Positions 44,271 through 51,148 of a stretch of 56,850 bases of DNA are shown here, one piece after another. Both the position numbers and the translations under genes were made by a program. How positions within the stretch are numbered: the first letter of the stretch is position 1; each line of letters begins with the position of its first letter. Below the pieces are notes generated by a model. That model ran no database searches, was not told the DNA's origin, and worked only from the letters and a program-made list of their open reading frames with translations. Source of the stretch: Acidimicrobiaceae bacterium (lineage in GTDB: Bacteria; Actinomycetota; Acidimicrobiia; Acidimicrobiales; Aldehydirespiratoraceae); contig VYCW01000100.1 of NCBI GenBank assembly GCA_009843735.1, positions 1-56,850 of the forward strand. Reading direction: 5' to 3'.

Positions 44271-44326
44271 GAGAATCTCGGGTGAGAAACAGTGCCTCTA
44301 CGACACATAAGTCAACCGAGATTCTC
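44271..44326. repeat. Palindromic intergenic element, copy B (inverted relative to copy A)
   Basis: A perfect 11-bp stem (GAGAATCTCGG at 44271-44281, complement at 44316-44326) encloses 34 nt. Read on the minus strand it aligns with copy A at 31541-31598: shared GAATCTCGG, TTG, and TGTGTCGTA at the same distance from the left arm. The internal stem of copy A is reduced here to GTG/CAC. As with copy A it occupies the short gap between two convergent genes, starting 16 bp after one stop and ending 9 bp before the other. Confidence 0.78.
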
Positions 44327-44334
44327 GCGGGACG

Positions 44335-45153
44335 CTAGCCCGGCCTCGTCGCGATCACCTCGCCGTTGAGCCAGGCCCAGAAGCCGCTGGGGTGGTCGGC
44401 CCAGCGACGGAAGGCAGCCGAGATCGCCACCAGGTCGCCCCGCATCGCGAATCCGCCGTCTGTGGCGTGATCGGCGAAGTCGCTGTCGGTCACCCGCACC
44501 GCCCACATGCCTCCCCAGAGCTCGCGGCGGGCCGCGTCGGCGTAGGTGGTGGTGCTGGTGGTGACGACCGGGTCCACGAAACCGGCCGCGTTGACCCATC
44601 CAGGCAGGAACCGCCCGGCGCAGGGCTCGCCGCCGTTGCTCCTCGCGACCTCTTGATACAGGCGGAGCCAGTGCTCGAGGGCCGACTCGACCGGAGCGTG
44701 GACCATCGTCTGGTAGTCGGAGTCGCGCACCGCCACCAGCCCGCCGGGCCGTAGCACCCGCCGGGCCTCCCGCAGCGCCCGGACCGGGTCGGACAGGTGC
44801 TGCATCAGCTGGTGGGCGTACACCACGTCGAAGCTAGCGTCGTCGAACGGCAGCTCGTAGACCGAGCCCACCTCGAAGCTGGCGTTGTCGACGCCCTCCT
44901 CGCGGGCCCGGTGCCGGGCCGACTCGACCACTTCGGCTGAAGAGTCCACGCCGATGACCGTCCCCGCCCGGCGGGCCAGCCCGACGGTGATCGTGCCGGG
45001 GCCGCATCCCATGTCCAGCACGGAGGCGTCGGGCTGCAGGTGGGGCAGCAGGAAGGCGGCGCACACCTCGGCGGTCCGCTGCCGGTAGAACTCGAGGATG
45101 ACCTCGTGGTAGCCGTGGGTGTACTTCTCGCCCTCGGGCCGCTCAGCGGTCAT
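44335..45153 (-). CDS. SAM-dependent class I methyltransferase
   Basis: A 272-residue methyltransferase (Methyltransf_11/25 type). Motif I is VLDMGCGPGTI, followed by an acidic residue in VIGVDSSAEVV, and post-motif VVYAHQLMQHLSDPVRALREARRVLRPGG. It resembles enzymes that methylate small molecules, ubiquinone-like rings or sterol-like substrates; the C-terminal 90 residues (aromatic-rich) are not assignable. The ATG at 45153 is chosen because the open frame upstream of it reads as shadow of the peptidase gene region. It lies 43 bp below the M1 peptidase gene. Confidence 0.9.
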   Translation of the reverse strand: MTAERPEGEKYTHGYHEVILEFYRQRTAEVCAAFLLPHLQPDASVLDMGCGPGTITVGLARRAGTVIGVDSSAEVVESARHRAREEGVDNASFEVGSVYELPFDDASFDVVYAHQLMQHLSDPVRALREARRVLRPGGLVAVRDSDYQTMVHAPVESALEHWLRLYQEVARSNGGEPCAGRFLPGWVNAAGFVDPVVTTSTTTYADAARRELWGGMWAVRVTDSDFADHATDGGFAMRGDLVAISAAFRRWADHPSGFWAWLNGEVIATRPG

Positions 45154-45196
45154 GGGCGGGACAGGCCGGAGTCCGGGCGGTTCGCGACTCGACCGC

Positions 45197-46780
45197 TCAC
45201 AGGGTGTCGGGGACCGCCTCGTCGTACAGCCAGGACTCGACCAGGTCCACCGCGTCCGGTCCGGCCATCTCGTCCACCAGCGCGAGGAACTCGGTGGTGT
45301 TGGTGGTTCCGCCGGCCGACCGGTCGTAGTGGGCCCGCAGGATCCCGAAGAAGGTCTCGTCGCCGGTGTGCAGGCGAAGAGCGTGCAGCGTGGCCGCGCC
45401 CCGGTAGTACACCGAGAAGCCGAACAGATCCTGCAATTCGATGCCCTTCGGCGGGCCTGTGCCTTCGGTGGACAGATGTGCATGAAGCCCGCCCATGAAC
45501 TCGTTGAAGTCCGCTTCGAAGTGCTCTGCCTCGAACATGAGGTGCAGGTAGGTGGCGAAGCCCTCGTTCAACCAGATCTCGCGCCAGTCCTCGGGTGACA
45601 CAGAGTTGCCGAACCACTGGTGCGCGGCCTCGTGGGCGATGATGCCGGGACTGATGGTTGCCGGTCCGTGGATGGAGAGCGTCTGGTTCTCGAGTGCAAA
45701 GCCGAGCGGGAACGGCATCACGATCGTCCCGTAGGCGTCGAACGGGTAGGGGCCGAGCAGTTCTTCCAGGAAGGCGAACACATCCGGGGTCACCGCAAGG
45801 GCCTCGGCCACCTCGGGAGAGGAGTTGCTGGGCACGTAGTCCCGAAGCAGCGGACCGCCCTCGTACAGTGGCCCGTGGTCGATCCGCTCGAAGTCGCCGA
45901 CATAGACCGCGGCCAGGTAAGTGGCCATCGGATCGTCCATCCGCCACTCGAAAGTGGTCCTGCCGCCGGTGGTCGTCTCTGAGGTGAGGAGGCCGTTGGA
46001 CGCCGCAACCAGGCCCTCAGGCACGGTTATCCGGATCTCGAAAGTGGCCTTGTCGATCGGGTGGTTGTTGGACGGGAACCACGTCATCGCCCCGGAGGGC
46101 TCGCTCGCGGTGTAGATCACACCTTCCCGATGGAGCCAGCCCATCCTGGCGAAGGGCACGCCCGGATCATCGAGTGGCTCCGGTGAGCCCGAGTACACGA
46201 TCTCCACTTCGAACTGCGAGTTGGCTGAGACGGGACTTGTCGGGTGGACCGCCAGCTCGTGGCCGTAGCGGTCGAACTCGGCGTGGGCTCCGTCAACGGC
46301 CACCGAGTGGACCTCCAGGCCCAACAGGTCGAGGTTGAACGCCTCAAGGTCCTCAACGGCCAGGGCCTCGATCGTGGTGGACGCTGAGATGGCGTTCATC
46401 TCCGTATCGACGTCCAGGTCGATGTCGTAGTGCAGGACGTCGTAGCCGCCGTTGCCCAGGAACGGGTAGAAGCCGTCACCCAGGCCCTCCGCCTCCGTGG
46501 GCGGCCGCGTCGTGGTCGGCGCCGGCAGTTCCTCCGGTACGGGTGCCGGTGTCGTAGTCGGCTCGGTTGTGGTGGGTGCCGACGTAGTGGCCGGCTCGGT
46601 TGTGGTGGACGCAGGTGCAGCGGCCGGCTCGGTCGTGGTGGGCGTTGAATCTTGCGTGGTGGTGGTGACGGCGACGGAGGTGGCCGGGGCTGCGTCCGGA
46701 GTCTCATCGACGGCCGTGCTGCTGCAGGCCGCCGCCAGCAGCGCCACAGCCACGACGATCGGCCGCGTTCGAGGAAGCAT
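45197..46780 (-). CDS. M1-family zinc metallopeptidase, secreted lipoprotein
   Basis: A 527-residue extracytoplasmic aminopeptidase-like protein. A lipoprotein signal ends in the lipobox LLAAAC with C19 as the lipidation site. Residues 20-95 are a Thr/Pro/Ala-rich spacer with three 11-residue TTTEP repeats. The M1 zinc site is H383-E-x2-H387 with E406 (HEAAHQWF ... NEGFA), and GFALENQ (360-366) is the equivalent of the GAMEN exopeptidase motif. The large C-terminal helical domain of ERAP/PepN enzymes is absent; the protein ends about 120 residues after the zinc site. It is expected to trim peptides outside the membrane. Confidence 0.95.
   Translation of the reverse strand: MLPRTRPIVVAVALLAAACSSTAVDETPDAAPATSVAVTTTTQDSTPTTTEPAAAPASTTTEPATTSAPTTTEPTTTPAPVPEELPAPTTTRPPTEAEGLGDGFYPFLGNGGYDVLHYDIDLDVDTEMNAISASTTIEALAVEDLEAFNLDLLGLEVHSVAVDGAHAEFDRYGHELAVHPTSPVSANSQFEVEIVYSGSPEPLDDPGVPFARMGWLHREGVIYTASEPSGAMTWFPSNNHPIDKATFEIRITVPEGLVAASNGLLTSETTTGGRTTFEWRMDDPMATYLAAVYVGDFERIDHGPLYEGGPLLRDYVPSNSSPEVAEALAVTPDVFAFLEELLGPYPFDAYGTIVMPFPLGFALENQTLSIHGPATISPGIIAHEAAHQWFGNSVSPEDWREIWLNEGFATYLHLMFEAEHFEADFNEFMGGLHAHLSTEGTGPPKGIELQDLFGFSVYYRGAATLHALRLHTGDETFFGILRAHYDRSAGGTTNTTEFLALVDEMAGPDAVDLVESWLYDEAVPDTL
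46541..46639 (-). repeat. 33-bp in-frame tandem repeat in the M1 lipoprotein spacer
   Basis: Three consecutive 33-bp units encode 11-residue repeats starting TTTEP (residues 48, 59 and 70). On the plus strand the most conserved part, GGCTCGGTTGTGGTGG, recurs at 46560, 46593 and 46626, with one mismatch in the last. The period is exact. This is a flexible surface spacer that could vary in copy number by slippage. Confidence 0.85.
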
Positions 46781-46823
46781 CGGGTCGGAGCCTACGGTCG
46801 ACCCGTCGAACGCGGCAGGGGAC

Positions 46824-47225
46824 TCAGGCCTGGCCGGTCTGTTGCAGGAAGCTCAGGCTGTCGAAGTAGTCGGTGCGGCGCTCGACCAGCCCGTCGCGGA
46901 CAGTCAAACGCATCACCCCGCGGATCTCGAAGGGTTTGCCGTCGGCCCGGGCCCGCATCACGTAGGCCGCGGCCACCCGGTCACCCTCGACGAGAATCTC
47001 CTCGGCCTCGTAGGTCAGGCCGACGAACGTCGCCAGGAAGTCGGCCAACCGGGCCCGGTACTCGGCTCGGCCCTGGCTGGGCAGACCCAGAGCGCTGGTG
47101 TGCACGTTGGAGAAGCCGTCGCTCACATGGGCGGCCACCGCCTCCGGATCACCCGAGGCGAAGGAGGCCAGATAGGACGCCGCCACGGCCCGGGGGTCCG
47201 CGCCGGCGGGCGGGCCGGGCTCCAC
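46824..47225 (-). CDS. SnoaL/NTF2-like small protein
   Basis: A 133-residue protein with an NTF2-like fold: helix AVAASYLASFASGDPEAVAAHVS, strand FSNVH, helix AEYRARLADFLATFVG, and a set of strands YEAEEILVEGDRVAAAYVMRARADG ... GVMRLTVRDGLVERRTDYFDSLSF. This is the SnoaL-like (polyketide cyclase / limonene-epoxide-hydrolase-like) pattern. The start is taken as GTG 47225, five bases after the VOC stop, so the two genes are coupled; the ribosome-binding site would lie inside the VOC gene. Function is open. Confidence 0.82.
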   Translation of the reverse strand: MEPGPPAGADPRAVAASYLASFASGDPEAVAAHVSDGFSNVHTSALGLPSQGRAEYRARLADFLATFVGLTYEAEEILVEGDRVAAAYVMRARADGKPFEIRGVMRLTVRDGLVERRTDYFDSLSFLQQTGQA

Positions 47226-47230
47226 TGCGC

Positions 47231-47710
47231 TCAGCGCATCACCTTCTGGGCGTGGGCGTACACGCCCTGGTCGTAGCTCAGCTCGATCATGTTGCCGTCG
47301 GGGTCGCTGATCATGCAGATGTAGCCGATGGGCGGCGGCATCTCCGTGGGCGGCATGGCCAGGCAGCCCTCGGCCCGGGCCCGCTCCGCGGCCGCGTCGA
47401 TCTCCTCGCGGCTGGTGACCTCCACACCCAGGTGGGCGAAGGGCGCCAGCGTGGCGATGGGGGCGTCCTTGAACGGGTCGGACTCCGGGAAGAACTGGGC
47501 CAGAACCAGGATGAAGGGCTTGTCGGGAGAGTCGTCGTGGCCCAGCCAGGCGCCGTACCCGTCGTCGTCCTCCCGCTTGTCCAGCAGCTTGATCGGGGTG
47601 TGGGTGGTGTACCACTCGATGCTGGCGTCGATGTCGGTGACCCGCAGCGCCACATGAGTCCACCGCGCGTGGGGCGGGTGCACGGCGTAGGTGTCGGAGG
47701 TGTCAGTCAT
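47231..47710 (-). CDS. VOC-family protein, longer type
   Basis: A 159-residue VOC protein: RWTHVALRVTDIDASIEWYTTH, AHLGVEVTSREEIDAAAERARAEG and GYICMISDPDGNMIELSYDQG. It is the same type as the protein at 29437 and, like that one, stands next to a short VOC protein (47716), five bases downstream of it. The ATG at 47710 is used since similarity begins there; the frame stays open upstream by chance. A glyoxalase-like metal site is expected; the substrate is unknown. Confidence 0.9.
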   Translation of the reverse strand: MTDTSDTYAVHPPHARWTHVALRVTDIDASIEWYTTHTPIKLLDKREDDDGYGAWLGHDDSPDKPFILVLAQFFPESDPFKDAPIATLAPFAHLGVEVTSREEIDAAAERARAEGCLAMPPTEMPPPIGYICMISDPDGNMIELSYDQGVYAHAQKVMR

Positions 47711-47715
47711 GGCCG

Positions 47716-48213
47716 CTACTCCGCCGTCCATCCCTCGGGGAGTTGGGGATCGTCGCCGCCGTAGGTCCACAGCACCAGGGTGTTGCCCCACGGGTCCTTG
47801 AAGGCGTTGTTCCTTCCGTTGAACTCGCCGAAGTAGTGGTGCCGCCACAGCTCGGTGGCGCCGTTGGCGACGGCCCGGTCGGAGATGGCGTCCATGTCGT
47901 CGTCGGCGGACACGAGGATCCAGATGCGCACGGTGTGGCCGTCGCGGCTCAGGTGCCGGGGCTCGAGGCCCTCGTCGGTGGGGTGGGGCCGGCGGTTGGC
48001 GACGTTGGTGATGCCCAGGTGGAGGTTGCCGGTCGGTCCCTGGGTGCCGTCGGGCAGCTTGAAGTTCTGGCCGGGCACGATCCGGTAGAACGATCCGGCC
48101 GGTCGGGGCTCCACCTCCCAGCCGAACACGTTGCGGTAGAAGTCGGCCGCCTTCTCGGGCTCGTCGGTGGGGAAATCGACGAAGATGAGGGTGTTCGGGT
48201 AGGGCTCGCTCAT
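47716..48213 (-). CDS. VOC-family protein
   Basis: A 165-residue VOC protein: TLIFVDFPTDEPEKAADFYRNVFGWEVEPRPAG opens it, HTVRIWILVSADDDMDAISDRAVANGA and FKDPWGNTLVLWTYGG close it. It is clearly related to the 130-residue protein at 29028 (LIFVD, RPAG, DPWGN shared) but has an insertion with NLHLGITNVANRRPHPTDEG in the middle. It forms a tight three-gene unit with the next VOC and SnoaL-like genes. Confidence 0.9.
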   Translation of the reverse strand: MSEPYPNTLIFVDFPTDEPEKAADFYRNVFGWEVEPRPAGSFYRIVPGQNFKLPDGTQGPTGNLHLGITNVANRRPHPTDEGLEPRHLSRDGHTVRIWILVSADDDMDAISDRAVANGATELWRHHYFGEFNGRNNAFKDPWGNTLVLWTYGGDDPQLPEGWTAE

Positions 48214-48311
48214 AGTGCGCTCCAGGGCTCGGCGGCAAGGTCGGGCGGGCGGCTCAACCTAGCATCCGCCCGCGGAACGCTGTAATCCGGGACCGGCGCG
48301 GGGACTCGATC

Positions 48312-49157
48312 TCAGCGCAAGCGGGGCTTGATGCGCTCGCCGGTGGCGAAGGCCTCCTGGCCCTCGGCCAGGGCCTCGGGCCGGGTTCCGGTGGTCAGGA
48401 TGGACGGGGCCATCGCCAGGGCGTCGAGCCGGCCCATGTCGTTGGCCGCCCAGATGGCCCGCAGCGAGCCTTGGACCGCGTCGGGAGGCTGTGACGCGAT
48501 GATCGCTGCGAGCCGATCCGCGGCCTCCTGAAGCTCACCGGATCCGACGACCTCGGAGACCAGCCCGATGCGCAGCGCGGTCTGGGCGGTCATCCGTTCG
48601 TGGCTGCCGAGCAGGGTGAGGCGCAGCACCTCGCCCAGCGGCATGCGCTGGGCCATCTTGATGGGCTCGTACACAGCCGCCATGCCGTAGGTCACGTGGG
48701 GGTCGAAGAAGGTGGCGTGCTCGGCGGCGATGATGATGTCGCACTCCGCGATCAGGTAGAAGGCCCCGCCGCAGCAGACGCCGTTCACCGCCGCGATTAC
48801 CGGCTTCCACAGGTCGCAGGCCTTGGGCCCCAGGTCGTTGCCGGGATCGTCGTACATGAAGTCGTTGGACGTCCCGTAGAGGCCGCTGCTCCCGGCCAGG
48901 GCGGGCATGTCCGCGTCCCGGTCGATGCCCGCGCAGAACGCCCGGTCGCCCGCAGCGGTGAGCACGGCCGCTCGCACGTCGTCGAGCTCTCGCAGGGCCC
49001 GCCACGTGGCCCGCACCTCCTGGCGCATGCGGTCGTTGAAGGCGTTCATCGCCTGGGGCCGGTCGAGCGTCACCCGGCAGACATGATCCGCGATCTCAAC
49101 TCTTATCGTCTCGAACCGCTCCGGCTCGAAGGTCACGGTGCGATCAGATGACGCCAC
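48312..49157 (-). CDS. Enoyl-CoA hydratase/isomerase (crotonase) family protein
   Basis: A 281-residue crotonase-fold protein. Oxyanion-hole segments AVLTAAGDRAFCAGID and AAVNGVCCGGAF are present, so a CoA thioester substrate is likely. The two glutamates of true enoyl-CoA hydratases do not appear at the expected places (GGAFYLIAECD and FFDPHVTYG), so it may be an isomerase, hydrolase or other crotonase activity. Start GTG 49157. It is 24 bp below the XRE regulator and probably co-transcribed with it, suggesting regulation of acyl-CoA metabolism. Confidence 0.9.
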   Translation of the reverse strand: MASSDRTVTFEPERFETIRVEIADHVCRVTLDRPQAMNAFNDRMRQEVRATWRALRELDDVRAAVLTAAGDRAFCAGIDRDADMPALAGSSGLYGTSNDFMYDDPGNDLGPKACDLWKPVIAAVNGVCCGGAFYLIAECDIIIAAEHATFFDPHVTYGMAAVYEPIKMAQRMPLGEVLRLTLLGSHERMTAQTALRIGLVSEVVGSGELQEAADRLAAIIASQPPDAVQGSLRAIWAANDMGRLDALAMAPSILTTGTRPEALAEGQEAFATGERIKPRLR

Positions 49158-49181
49158 GATCCCGAATCCTACCGATCGGTC

Positions 49182-50033
49182 TCAGGTGATCTCGGATCTG
49201 AGCTTGCGCAGCAGGCGTGGCATGTCGGGCGGCTGGACAACCGCCACCCGGATGAGGTCGTCGAAGTGCTTGACGAAGGTCGTGACGTGGCGCCGGTTGT
49301 TGAGGACCATGTACATCTGGCCGAGATACAGCACCGCCCGCTCGAGGCCGAAGATCGTGATCGCGCTGGTGTAGCGCTGGCGGGAATCGTAGAGGAACCA
49401 CCGGAACGTGGGGTACAGCTCCTCGCACAGCTCGATCATCCGGTCGAGCTGCGCCACCCGGTGCCGGTGCTCCAGGGAGGCCCAGACGTCCCAGCCCCGG
49501 GCGAAGCCCTCGATGGCCTGGATGGAGTTGCAGCACTCGAGGTCGCTGCCCGGCGCCCGGGCCAGTTCCAGGGGGGCGGTGGAGGTCTCGATTCGCTGCT
49601 CGGGCCTGACCGTGGCGTAGCGCTGCACTTCGTGGCGGATCACGGCCTCGGTCTTGACCAGATCGGGCAGGGAGGCGGGCAGGGTGCGGATCTTCGAGCC
49701 GGCGGACTGCTCGTGCCAGTCAATCCAGGTCTCGTCGAGGGAGCTCAGCTCATCGAGGTTCAGGGCGAACTCCTCGTGGACGATGTCGGCCCGGGACGGT
49801 CCGCCGTCGGTGAGTCCCAGCAGCCAGTCCACCGAGGCCCCGGATGCCTCGGCGATGGCTGCGAGAGTTTCCGCTCGTGGGAGGCGGCGGTCCCCGGCCG
49901 AAAGCAGCTGCGACAGGGTGGACCGGTCGATGCCGGCCTCGGCCGCGAAGTCCGACTGGGATCGTCCCGAGTCGGCGAGAAGCTCTCGGAGCCGTTCCCG
50001 GAAGCGGCTCGCAAACTCGGCTTGACCGATCAT
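49182..50033 (-). CDS. XRE-family transcriptional regulator with uncharacterised C-terminal domain
   Basis: A 283-residue regulator. Residues 8-75 are a Cro/C1-type helix-turn-helix (RLRELLADSGRSQSDFAAEAGIDRSTLSQLLSAG). The remaining 200 residues contain a conserved-looking block (RWFLYDSRQRYTSAITIFG, AVLYLGQMYMVL, FDDLIRVAVV) that I have seen only as a domain of unknown function, probably sensory. The ATG at 50033 sits nine bases after a perfect TATAAT, so the mRNA should be leaderless; the open frame upstream of it is not used. A dyad covers its promoter, arguing for autoregulation. Confidence 0.9.
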   Translation of the reverse strand: MIGQAEFASRFRERLRELLADSGRSQSDFAAEAGIDRSTLSQLLSAGDRRLPRAETLAAIAEASGASVDWLLGLTDGGPSRADIVHEEFALNLDELSSLDETWIDWHEQSAGSKIRTLPASLPDLVKTEAVIRHEVQRYATVRPEQRIETSTAPLELARAPGSDLECCNSIQAIEGFARGWDVWASLEHRHRVAQLDRMIELCEELYPTFRWFLYDSRQRYTSAITIFGLERAVLYLGQMYMVLNNRRHVTTFVKHFDDLIRVAVVQPPDMPRLLRKLRSEIT

Positions 50034-50037
50034 TGTG

Positions 50038-50071
50038 TGGTGATTATACAACAAATGATGTGTATTCACCA
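50038..50071. promoter_or_regulatory. Inverted-repeat operator over the XRE promoter
   Basis: Left arm TGGTGATTATACA (50038-50050) and right arm TGTGTATTCACCA (50059-50071) are complementary at 11 of 13 positions, separated by the 8-bp spacer ACAAATGA. The element is conspicuously AT-rich for this genome. It covers the -10 region of the XRE gene and part of the upstream region shared with the divergent desaturase, so the XRE protein is the natural candidate to bind it. Confidence 0.72.
50043..50048 (-). promoter_or_regulatory. -10 element (TATAAT) of a leaderless XRE promoter
   Basis: On the minus strand a perfect TATAAT ends nine bases before the ATG at 50033, which puts the transcription start within about three bases of the start codon. 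A weak -35 candidate (TGGTGA, 17-bp spacing) falls inside the right operator arm. Leaderless mRNAs are common in actinobacteria. Confidence 0.65.
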
Positions 50072-50205
50072 TAAGACTTGCGTTTAGTTCAGAAATGCTA
50101 CGAATTATGCGCATCCCATCACGCATCTGAAGCGCTCTTTCCCTACTCTGAACGGCAGCAGATGGAGGGGGCAACCCGACTGCGCCTTCGACAGAGGGGG
50201 GTTCG

Positions 50206-51120
50206 ATGGCTTCGAGCGCGACCGGGCCGGGCGTCGAGTGGCGCACGGTCGCGGTCGCGGTCGCAGTGCACGGCCTGTGGCTGGCCGCGTTGGCCCTGCA
50301 CGGTTCAATGCCGTGGCCGGTGACCGTCCTCGTGCTTGGTGTGGTCGCCACGTGGCACGGCTCGCTGCAGCATGAGACCATCCACGGCCACCCGTTCCGC
50401 AGCCAGCGGCTGAACGCTCTGCTGGGCTCGTTGCCCGTATCGCTGCACCTGCCGTACCTGGTCTACCGGCGCTACCACTGGGCGCATCACGACTGCCCCG
50501 AACTGACCGATCCGACCGACGACAGCGAGAGCTTCTACGTGACCGCGGACGCCTGGGAGTCGATGGGTCGGGTCCGCCGCGCCATCGTGGTCGCCCACCA
50601 CACGCTGCTGGGCCGCCTGGTGCTGGGACCGATCCGCTACATCGCGGGCGTGCTTGCCCACCAGGCCCGCGAGATCCGCCGGGGCGACCGGGAACTGGCC
50701 CGGTGGTGGGCCGCCCACATCGTGGCTGCGACCGCGTTGGTTGTCTTCGTGGTCATGGTGATGGGGGTGCCCTGGTGGCAGTACGTGCTGGGCGCCACCT
50801 ACCTCGGGAACGCAGGGACCCTCATGAGGTCCTACTGCGAGCACCGCTGGGTGGAGGGCGCCACCCGCTCCGCGGTCGTGCGGTCGGGCCGCTTCTTCAG
50901 TGTGCTGTACCTCTACAACAACCTCCACCATGTCCATCACGCCGATCCCGGCGTCCCCTGGTACCGGCTGTCGGCCCACGCCGACGCCACCGGCGGCTAC
51001 GAGGAGGCTGCCGCCGGGGCGGGGCTCTACCGCGGCTACTTCGAGTTGGCCCGCCGCTTCCTGGTGCGGCCCTTCGACCACCCGGTGCATCCCCTCGAGC
51101 GGCCCGGGATTCTCACCTGA
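50206..51120 (+). CDS. Fatty acid desaturase / carotene-hydroxylase-like membrane di-iron enzyme
   Basis: A 304-residue membrane protein with the histidine boxes of the FA_desaturase family: H56-x3-H60 (HETIH), H91-x2-H94-H95 (HWAHH), H213 (CEHRW) and H241-H242-x-H244-H245 (HHVHH). Hydrophobic segments flank them (residues 14-50, 168-198). It would insert a double bond or hydroxyl into lipid chains at the membrane. The ribosome-binding site is a G-rich AGAGGGGGG before the ATG. It is divergent from the XRE regulator across a 172-bp region with an operator, which suggests control of lipid desaturation by that regulator. Confidence 0.9.
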   Translation: MASSATGPGVEWRTVAVAVAVHGLWLAALALHGSMPWPVTVLVLGVVATWHGSLQHETIHGHPFRSQRLNALLGSLPVSLHLPYLVYRRYHWAHHDCPELTDPTDDSESFYVTADAWESMGRVRRAIVVAHHTLLGRLVLGPIRYIAGVLAHQAREIRRGDRELARWWAAHIVAATALVVFVVMVMGVPWWQYVLGATYLGNAGTLMRSYCEHRWVEGATRSAVVRSGRFFSVLYLYNNLHHVHHADPGVPWYRLSAHADATGGYEEAAAGAGLYRGYFELARRFLVRPFDHPVHPLERPGILT

Positions 51121-51142
51121 CCAGCGCCTGAACCGTCGCTGG
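51121..51142. terminator. Weak hairpin between convergent desaturase and SulP genes
   Basis: CCAGCG (51121-51126) and CGCTGG (51137-51142) form a 6-bp stem with a 10-nt loop in the 28-bp gap between the two stop codons. No U tract. Possible bidirectional terminator. Confidence 0.3.
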
Positions 51143-51148
51143 GAGGGG

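Noticed and set aside
46541-46639. Regular 33-bp repeats resembling a CRISPR array
   Set aside because: The repeats are contiguous, without variable spacers, and encode an in-frame TTTEP spacer of a lipoprotein.
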